Below, one piece after another: positions 34,886-43,750 of a stretch of DNA of 64,000 bases. The notes below the pieces were generated by a model. That model saw only the letters and a program-made list of their open reading frames with translations, ran no database searches and was not told where the DNA came from. The DNA lies in NCBI RefSeq assembly GCF_910592395.1, contig NC_088320.1, positions 12,522,501 through 12,586,500 on the forward strand, in the 5' to 3' direction. The position numbers were made by a program, and so were the translations under genes. How positions within the stretch are numbered: position 1 is the stretch's first letter; every line of letters begins with the position of its first letter. This DNA comes from Lineus longissimus (taxonomy: Eukaryota > Nemertea > Pilidiophora > Heteronemertea > Lineidae).

Positions 34886-35581
34886 GACTTGTTTCATTGA
34901 TGGAACGATGCACTAAAATGTTAACCAGCATAATTTACCTCCGCTCTAGCCAGAAATGAAAGGTCATAACCGGCCCTTTCCTAACATCCTGCTACAAAAC
35001 TTTGTGTATGTCTGACAAATGGTTCTCGAATTACTGAACATCTTGCCCCACTAATGTATCCAATCACTCAACCAGGCTCTTTCCTCCCCTGCAATAAGTA
35101 GATCAAGGTCCTAATCCCCGAAGGGGAAATTCAGAAGGCTCCACTCTATACACTGTGACACTAAATTTCTGCCTTTTCTATTGTGTGTTCATGTGTTCAG
35201 CCTTCCACCTCCAAAGTAGGATTTCCATAACTTTCTAAAAGTTAAGAGGCAGAAGCCTTTCAAATTGACTTCAGTGGTGATGGTGTGAAATCATGAAACT
35301 GGTTATTCGAACAAGTTTCATATCCAACATATCTGGAATCCCTAATCTAAATGTAAAGGGTGAAGGGAGCACAGTTAAAAGAGCGTAGTGACCTTAGGAA
35401 GGATCATTGTGAAGAAAGCAAAAATCAAAAAAGATGATTGCCTGGCCCGCCAAATGGATTTTACACAGAGCAAAAACCAATTTGGTACCTCCCTTAAAAT
35501 GCTCCCTAATCCCTTAAAAATCCATGCAAAAGCTTGGGCAAGTGGGACTCAGCAGTGTCATTTGATAGGAACAGCAAGTAC

Positions 35582-37611
35582 CGCATGATATATATCAACA
35601 CACTACGATCACTTCTTGCAAGCATATCATATGCTCTGGTATAATAGAGAGTGGCAATATGAGGAGCATCTTCTCGTGGAGGCTTTTTCTGCACCTCTCT
35701 GAAGGCAGCAACATCATTCAACTCCATACAGGTCAATCTCACCTGAAAAAAACGAGAAATGCAAATTGGCAATTTTCTAAATGCGGGACACATACTAAGT
35801 AATCAAGGGCAAAGTCGAAATGACCCACCTTCAGTTTACAGTTCAGGTCAGAAATGACCCACCATCAGTTATCTGCAGCCAGTTCAGTTATTTCGCAGCA
35901 GGAGTTGCAGAACCAGTGTGCAGTCAGAGCATAATTCCTGCATAAGTCGAACAAATATCTATGCAAAAGCAACCTGAAGGATGAATTATCCGATAAAAGA
36001 AATACTTTTTATGCTCATTCAACTTAGCAATTACTCAGATATGGTAGTATTTCATCCCAATCCCTCACCAACACCATAATCTGTCAGAACATGAAATAGT
36101 AAGATACTTTTCCCACACTTTTTTGGCATGAACGGACGGACATTCACGGCACGTGATGTAGATTAGATATCATGATACCTCAATATTCAAGGCCCTGCAA
36201 ACAATGGCAAGGCCTTTTTTCAAACCTTGGTGTAATAACCTTGACAGGAGGAACAACTAAGTCGCTTCAAAGGTATCAGCATCGCCACCGCTGTTGCCCT
36301 GCTCTCGCGTTCAGCTGTCTTATGAAAATAGGATGAAACCTACCCACGTTGCCTCAACGGTCAGGCCAAGGATCATGCGCTTGTTGTTAACCTCTTTTAA
36401 ACAGGAACGATCAATGTCTGCTAGAAGTTCGATTCCGAGCTGTCCACGTAGTCTGCTGCTGAACTCAACCCTATCGTCATCAATAATATCTGAGGGGTTT
36501 CTGTCGCCAGTATCACCATCCTCATCATTATCAATATCATCATCATACTCATCATCATCAGCAGCAGCAGCAGCATTAGCTCCTCCAACATTATCTCTTC
36601 CTTCGGTTCTTTGTACCTTTGAAATGCGTTGCTTTCTCTTTCGACAGTGAAGTTTCTTCCTTTTTGCTCCTTTTTTCACCTGAAAAATGACTTTATAACC
36701 TAAGATGCTTTTACTTTAAAAAACATATCTGACTAAAAGAGTAGTCAGATAAGAAACAGGGAGGGTAGGTGCCTTCCCTATTCAAACATGTCTGAAGGAA
36801 GGGAAATTGTCCTTTTGGACCATATGCTCACCTGTAGAGCCAAGACAATAACAGAGCTTGCGTTACTTCATGACACACTTTATTTCGACCTCCATGACTA
36901 TGAAAAGTAGGACTAATGAACAACAAAGAATCTCAGATTAGACGTCACATTCTTAGTTTGCACCATAAAAATCTCAGCTAATTATGCCACTAAAGCTAAG
37001 CGCACACGGGCGACAAAATGATGTTGCCCGTCTGCGGGCAACAAAAACAAATGCTTTTCGAAAACTGTTTCAAAAACAAATGTTTTCTCAAACATGCAAT
37101 TCATTTTTGACCTAGTCAAAATGTTTTTCATCAAAACGTCGCCCCCCGTTTTGGGGTGACTGCAACATTTTTGCGTCATCGTCGTTGACATCAGCTAATC
37201 ATGAAGCAATCAGCGTCATGTGATACCATTACCAAGCCAGGTCAATGCGCGGGTGTGACGGATCACGCGCAACCAATGGTTACCCCTTGTTTTTGATGTG
37301 ACCTGTGACGTGACCATGACATTTTGTCTCCCGTGTGCGGGTGATCGAAACAAACACTACAAAAATGCAAAACAAACAACTGAAAACAAATGCTCTCAGT
37401 TTTGCTGTCAGTGTCATTTTGTCGCCTGTGTGCACTTAGCTTTGTGATCATGGATGATAAATGTTCACATACCTCCGCAACTGTGACAACTATTGTTGGG
37501 GCATCCTCACACCTGTCATAAGATTCATGATCTTCATAATCATAGCGGAGATCATTAATGGATGTTACCTCCATTCCATCCATCATCAAACTCCGCTTTA
37601 CCATGGCTGGA
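35582..37611 (-). CDS. multi-exon gene of unknown function (three internal exons)
   Basis: Minus-strand exons are 37473-37611, 36344-36679 and 35582-35742. All have GT-AG borders and compatible phases (gcggag|gtatgt, tttcag|gtgaaa, acgtgg|gtaggt, tttcag|gtgaga, atgcg|gtactt). The first encodes SLMMDGMEVTSINDLRYDYE and an acidic segment. The second has a strongly basic start (KKGAKRKKLHCRKRKQRI), a poly-Ala and Asp/Glu-rich middle, and a conserved-looking end (FSSRLRGQLGIELLADIDR, then KEVNNKRMILGLTVEATW). The third encodes TCMELNDVAAFREVQKKPPR and DAPHIATLYYTRAYDMLAR. Basic and acidic tracts suggest a nuclear protein. Start and end exons are missing; 31750-32049 may be the last exon. I do not recognise the family. 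Fit of three consecutive exons makes a real gene likely. Confidence 0.6.
36992..37443. mobile_element. MITE in an intron, 452 bp
   Basis: The left end aaagctaagcgcacacgggc pairs with the right end (gcctgtgtgcacttagcttt), and gacaaaatga pairs with tcattttgtc inside. The inverted repeats are about 32 bp. It lies between the first two exons of the 35.6-37.6 kb gene, only 30 bp from a splice donor. No transposase. Confidence 0.8.
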
Positions 37612-37874
37612 CTGCAGTGGATTTAAAAGAAAAGGAAGAGGGGATGGTCACTCAGAAAGCCTTTTACAATCATTAGACACATTATAAGAACTTTACATAC
37701 ACCGTCATTCAATATTCTACCGAATAAATAATAGTTATACTGCAAAACCATATAGACAGACTGGAATAAAATGCCAACACAGGCATGACTTCATCACAAC
37801 AATTTCTCTAATCTTCTGAGCACAAAATATGTCTTTCCATTAACCACATGTTGTAATTTACAGAAGGTATGCAC

Positions 37875-39760
37875 TACTGTAAAACGGGAAATTTTTGCGG
37901 CTGGTTATTTTCGCGGATTTGCAAAAATTCATTGAAATAATTAAATTTTACGCTTCTTATTTTTGCGGATCAGACAACATCTTTCAATAATCTCTATCTA
38001 AAATTCCTATTTTGCGGTTTTTATTTTTGCGGATCACAGACACCCGCAAATATAGCAAAATGAACAAGCACAGACACTGCACTAACCCACAGCGCCATGG
38101 GCAAAGGTGAAGTGCGGGCTGTGAGGGTATTTGTTCTTTGTGATTGGGGATTACGAGAACTTAGGATGGTTCGTAGATTACACTCAAACAAAGCCCTGCT
38201 GAAATTGGCCTAACACCACTTTTAGGTAGGAAAATGAAGAAATCCAACATATCATCATGTATTATCATCAATAAAGGCTACAATGAAAATTTGGTGAGGA
38301 ACCGACCTTAACTGAGAGAGTAATGGCAGATTTTGTTCCATCACAATGCCTCCTGGAGGCTGAACCATGCATTGGGGCGGGGGAATTTCGGAAGGTAACT
38401 TTGTAACTTACACCAACACAGACTGTTGACAGAGCACTTAAAACTACAATATGAAAAGGAAATATTGAGGCGTTCTTAAATTATCAGTCGGATTGTGGTC
38501 AATAAATGTTTTTCATGTCATACCACCTATTGGACAGAAAAATTGATAAAATCAAGACAATGTACGGTATATCATGTGGTATCACCAGTAATGCCTACCA
38601 TAAAAATTTGGTGAAACACCGACCTTTACCTAGGGACTTATGGCAAAATTTGTTTTTTCAGAAAGTGCCCCTTAGTGGCTAAACTATGAATCGGATAGCG
38701 TTGGATTTCGTTCTTGAGTTATTGATTGGACGTCGCCCAATACAAGTTTTTCATGACACGCCACCTATAGGACAGAAAAATCAATAAAATCAGAAAATCG
38801 TACGACATTTAGTGTGGTATCAACAGTAAAGCCTACCATAAAAATTTGGGGGAAAACCGACATTACCTAGGAACCTGTGGCAAATATTGTTTTTACGCAA
38901 AGCGCCCCCTGGCTGCTAAACCATGAACCGGATCGGGTCAGATTTCGAAAGGAAACCACGTCTACTGACATAGCATACATGCACAAAAGATGAATCGAAA
39001 ATATTCAGTCGTTCTTAAGTTATCGATCGGACGTCGCCCAAGACGAGTTTTTCATGACACGCCACCTATGGGGGGCAGAAAAATCAATAAAATCAGAAAA
39101 TCGTACGTCATACAGTGTGGTATCACCAGTAGAGCCTACCATAAAAATTTGGTGAAAAACCGACATTTACCTAGGGACCTATGGCAAATTTTGTTTTTAC
39201 ACAAAGCGCCCCCTGGCTGCTAAACCATGAACCGGATCGGGTCGGATTTCAAAAGGAAACCACGTCTACTGACACAGCATACATGCACAAAAGATGACTC
39301 GAAAATATTCAGTCGTTCTTAAGTTATCGATCGGACTTCGCCCGATACGAGTTTTTCATGACACGCCACCTTTAGGGCAGAAAAATCAATAAAATCAGAA
39401 AATTGTACGTCACACAGTGTGGTATCACCAGTAAAGCCTACCATAAAAATTTGGTGAAAAATCGACCTTTACCTAGGGACCTATGGCAAATTTTGTTTTT
39501 ACACAAAGCGCCCCCTGGCTGCTAAACCATGAACCGGATCGGGTCGGATTTCAAAAGGAAACCACGTCTACTGACATAGCATACATGCACAAAAGATGAA
39601 TCGAAAATATTCAGTCGTTCTTAAGTTATCGATCGGACAAGCGAAATGTCCCATGATCAAGTGATCAAGTGATCAAGTGATCCAATGACTCCTATACACT
39701 GTCACGTCAAGCCCACACCTGCGCTGTAGGAAAAATACCGCGAAAATTTCCAGTTTTACA
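37875..39760. mobile_element. non-autonomous DNA element filled with a 303-bp satellite
   Basis: The ends are inverted copies: tactgtaaaacgggaaattt at the left, and the complement of gaaatttccagttttacag at the right, both followed inward by gcgg-rich sequence (tttttgcgg, ttttcgcgg). The 8-bp string GTATGCAC flanks both sides (37867-37874 and 39761-39768) and fits the hAT target consensus nTnnnnAn. The inverted repeats are offset by three bases, so exact ends are uncertain. The interior is mostly tandem repeats and has no transposase. Confidence 0.65.
38280..39640 (+). repeat. tandem satellite, 303-bp unit
   Basis: Units start near caaaagatgaatcgaaaata at 38984, 39287 and 39590, exactly 303 bp apart. 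They carry cagtcgttcttaagttatcg, gccacctatggggggcagaa and gcgccccctggctgctaaac. Older, more diverged units extend left to about 38280. A 9-bp repeat (tcaagtga)n follows at about 39656-39680. Confidence 0.88.
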
Positions 39761-39769
39761 GTATGCACC

Positions 39770-41640
39770 TGTATCATTCTTCCACATGACTACACTCTGG
39801 GGAAGCGATAGTGCAGTAGAAGCAAGTCATTCTCATGTTCAAGAGGTCTCCCGACTCAGTCACTGATTGGTTCGTCTACTTAGCATTTTCAAGTTAGCGC
39901 ATTCTGGTTGGCCCCAGTACTGTTTTAAAAACAGATACTATTTTTGCGTGCAGGATATTTTCGCGAATTACGCAGTTGCAAAATCTCTTGCTTTTCATGT
40001 TTTTTTTACTAGAATTCCATGTCAATTGTCATTGTTGCCACATTTACACAGAGGCAAACACTGTATCATCCAGCTAGGTTCAGATGCCAGTATCTGTCTC
40101 ATGCTGTTCATTCTGGCATGTCTGGATCCGAATTGGAAAGGTTTTCCAGAGAGTGCTCTCCCGAATACCACTAAAAATGGGTATGTACACTTTTCAAAAC
40201 GGCTGCACCACACTTGGCCCAATGCGCATTCGATTCGATTTGAAATTTTCGTACTTAGGACACGCAAGATAGATTTACCCGCCCTCACACAACAGTTTTA
40301 CTAGCTTTCGTCCAGTCTTAGACTTTTTTTTATACAGAAATGATAAACTAAAAATGGTGTCCGACATTCAAATGAGGACTGCCTAAGAATTTAGATTTGT
40401 CAAAACAAGTGCGAATAGCCAATATATCATGTGTAGTCGTTTTTCAGGACTTTATGCAGACAAATGCCCCCGCCCTTTCAAGAAGATCATCAAGACAGAA
40501 ACTACCTTTTGCGAATTTGCACTGAAAATTGTGAGGGGCTCTGGCAAAACCAGGCGCTTCTCGCTTTTAGAGAAAAGGGAGAAAAAGGGGAAAAGTAAAA
40601 AAAAAAAAAAAATTATTTTTTTTTTTCTTTTTGGAAAATATTTGTATGAGTCCTGTGAACCCTCTGAAAGCATGTGTACCATGTCTAGACACCACCTAAA
40701 GTGATTTAAACAATGTATAAGGTGTAGCTTCTAATGCTTATCCTACTGAATGAGTTCCCTATAAATGAAGTTTTCTCAAAATAATTGTAACTAAAAACCT
40801 TGAACAACAGTGAACTCAATCATTCATATCTCAGTTATTTGTCAACCGATAGTCAAGTATGATACCTTAATTTAAACATGATTTCCTGCAGAAACAGCTC
40901 ATACCAATAACTCATTTTCAAAATCTGGAGAGAAGTGCCTGGTTTAACCAGAGTGCCTCACAATTGACTGCTCTAATACGTATTAACGCGACACTACAAG
41001 TACAAGTATCCATGAAAATCTTTTAATGCAAATTCGTTAAAGTGATCCTTGCACACTAACTAGATTGAGAAATCTGCTTAACAGCAAATTAAATGGGCCC
41101 CTGAGTATTGGATGGAGGGAGCATTGGTTTTCCTAGCGATAGTAAACTGTTGTATGGATTACATTATCCTAGCCAGAGAATGAGGGTGGAGACAGTTCTT
41201 GGTAAGTATAGTTCAGAGTGCATCACTCACTGGGTGAGGTAAAGTCTTGAGTTTGAAAGTGTTGGGGAAAGTGTTTGAGGCTTGTTTCTGTTAAAAACAT
41301 TGTTGACACCATTCTCAGTTGCTGCTTTGCTGATCTTGGACAGTGTTTTATCAGTTCAGCTACTGAGGTAGGCCTAAAACACTTTCTCCAACACTTTGAA
41401 AACAGAAGACTTGATGTTACCCATTGTCTGTGTAAGGGGTGGGTCTGTAAAAAGACATGTTTGAGATGAAATTGAAATAGCATTGAGAATGATAACATGA
41501 ACTAAAATTTAAAAAATGTAACGTTTATTGTTGATATAAAATTAGCGTCCTGTCCAGCAGGTGATTAGAATTAAGAGTGTAAACTGTACATAGTTTTGAT
41601 TTTTCATAAATTACATAGTAGATCACATGAAATTACTAAT
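39770..41640. other. no recognised gene; poly-A/poly-T and a 140-bp inverted repeat
   Basis: Contains a poly-A run followed by poly-T (40596-40627). There is also an imperfect inverted repeat at about 41262-41405 (gaaagtgttggggaaagtgtt against aacactttctccaacacttt). The open frames here are low-complexity or antisense shadows. Confidence 0.45.
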
Positions 41641-41644
41641 GAAC

Positions 41645-41830
41645 AAAAACAAAGAAATTATCAACCCTGTAAGTAGGAGTAGGGTGAGCAGCAGGTGATG
41701 AATGAAAACAAACAAAATTATTCCCCCTGTAAGTAGGAGTAGGGTGAGCAGCAGGTGATCAATGGATACAGAGAAATTATTCACCCTGTAAGTAGGAGTA
41801 GGGTGAGCAGCAGGTGATCAATGGAAACAA
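41645..41830 (+). repeat. 60-bp minisatellite, three copies
   Basis: Three units, each with ccctgtaagtaggagtaggg and tgagcagcaggtgat, about 60 bp apart. Each unit contains a perfect 5' splice-site-like ctgtaagt. Confidence 0.88.
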
Positions 41831-42009
41831 AGAACTGGGGTGAACAAATGTGAGGTGCTCCCACAAAATGAGACACTTGTTGGAAATTTTGAAAATTGAG
41901 ATAATGCCATATTTGATTAGGTTACAACACATGCTTTCTTTTGCTGTAAACGAAATAAAAATCGGAGGATGAATAAAAATGGCGTGGCAGATTTGGCCAC
42001 TCGATTTTA

Positions 42010-42167
42010 ACAGAAATATCATTAATTTGTGTTCCTAAAAGTTGCTTTTTCTCAAAACCTTTTTTGGTAGAAGTGTCTGATTTCGTGGAAGCACCTATTT
42101 ACATGTTTTGATTTGCTAGAATACAAAAATATGGCTGTTTGCCAGAACGGATTATTGAAGGCTTAAA
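42010..42167. repeat. direct repeat flanking 43.2 kb, copy 1
   Basis: aacagaaatatcatta through gtggaagcacctatttaca to ggattattgaaggcttaaag. It is repeated at 43225-43369 with a few small differences. On the plus strand the sequence after it reads KAIAETEEFTTAEVIWGDG to a TAG at 42234, which could be a last-exon tail, but this is weak. Confidence 0.7.
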
Positions 42168-43224
42168 GGCCATTGCCGAAACTGAGGAATTTACCACCGC
42201 CGAGGTGATATGGGGAGACGGAGTTACAGTGGCCTAGTTGGAGGGACCGGTTATCTCCACATCACTGAGGTGTGACACTATAACAAACAATTAGCCAGAG
42301 AAATACTCAGTTCATGTCAAGATCAATTATAACAGCTTTGTGCAGCACTAGAAAATTAACCCTTATATCATAAATCAGGGAGGTTTTCAGGGGTATGTAT
42401 CTCTAAGATAAAATAAGGTCCCCTGCACATTAGCAGAGGAGAGGTGTTTTCAGGCTCCCTGAAAAAGCAGGGGGTTTTCAGGTGACAAAATATGCAAATT
42501 GAGCCTTGCATCCCCCCTCCGAATAAGCAGGTATGAAGTAGGGTAGTTTTAAGGGGACCCAGTAGTTAACCCTTCATAATAGAGCCGTGGAAAGACTAAA
42601 TTCATAATTCAAGATATTCATCAAATTGGCCTATCATTATTTTCTAGTCAAGACCTTATTTCAGCAGCAATTTGAAACTTACCACCACATTTGGTGACAA
42701 GTTTATGAAGTTGCTTGGCACATGTTCTGGTCTCAAATAAGAATTCTACAATTCCCCCAGCAAAACTTATTTGCCATTTATTCTTTTCACCGGGGTAACA
42801 CAGCTAGGCCTCACTAATTGATCTTGACAATAACAAGTAGTGTTGTAAATTCCTTTCTAGGCCAAGACACCGGATATCTGACAGCTGATTGAAGTACAAA
42901 TTCCTCTGCACCATCGGCAGGGCTAAATATGGCAAAAGAGGAGGAGCTTTAAATTTGTAATTTTGTCAGTTGAGACATAGAAATTGTCTCAAAAGTCATG
43001 ATTGGCTTATAATTACAAGATTATCATCACACATGACATGGAGGGTGGGTTCATAAACATGAGTGACAATTCTTGGATCTAGATTCCTGGAATTGACAGA
43101 GAAACAAGAGAAAAACACTTTCAATCTGTCACAGCTCTGGGGTCAACCGTTACCGTGACGTCACTGGGTAGCATCCATATTGATTGGCCTTTTGTAGTCA
43201 GGCTCTGGCCTTTAAAGCTGTGAC

Positions 43225-43369
43225 AACAGAAATATCATTACTTTGTCTTGCTGAAAGTTGCTTTTTTCGTAGAAGTGTCCGATTTCGTGGAAGCACCTAT
43301 TTACAAGTTTTGATTTGCAAGAATACAAAAATATGGCTGTTTGCCAGAACGGATTATTGAAGGCTTAAA
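43225..43369. repeat. direct repeat, copy 2, overlapping the end of the RPA-like gene
   Basis: Partner of 42010-42167. The stop codon of the RPA-like ORF (minus, 43354) lies inside this copy, so the repeat belongs to the 3' region of the Helentron or its border. Confidence 0.7.
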
Positions 43370-43750
43370 GCTGTGACGTTGTTGTTCTTTGTAGTGACCT
43401 GTGCGACGGCTGGGAGGTGGTCATGGGCTTCGTCGATGGTTGCGCAATGTAGAGTGTTGAGGAAGAGTTCCTTAGGTACCATCATGCTTGTTATTTCTTC
43501 ATTTTGCTGTGGGGGTGAAAACGAGGCTGCTTCAAAATGTTGGCTCGAAAAATTTCGCACGTTTAAATCCACAAAACCACACCTGAGGGCTTGATTTCCT
43601 CGGCAAACCAATGTCGAAGTGATGAATAAGTAACCCAAGATCTATGAAATCCACCATTCTTCCCGTTAATTGTACGTATTGTGTGTTTTTTCTGGGATGA
43701 ATTGGAGTCGTTGAAGAGCCGTAACTCAAACGAGCGAAACGTAAACAAAG

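Noticed and set aside
32049-35582. Direct splice from the 35582-35742 exon to the 31750-32049 exon
   Set aside because: The first ends in phase 2, but the second needs phase 0, so at least one exon would have to lie between them.
36294-36650. 118-codon plus-strand Ser-rich frame
   Set aside because: It is the antisense shadow of the Asp/Glu/Ala-rich exon on the minus strand.
40429-40704. 91-codon frame with poly-Lys
   Set aside because: It arises from a poly-A/poly-T tract, with no domain and no splice context.
42120-42236. Plus-strand last exon reading KAIAETEEFTTAEVIWGDG to TAG
   Set aside because: It looks protein-like, but only about 35 codons are open, the acceptor is weak and no upstream exon was found.
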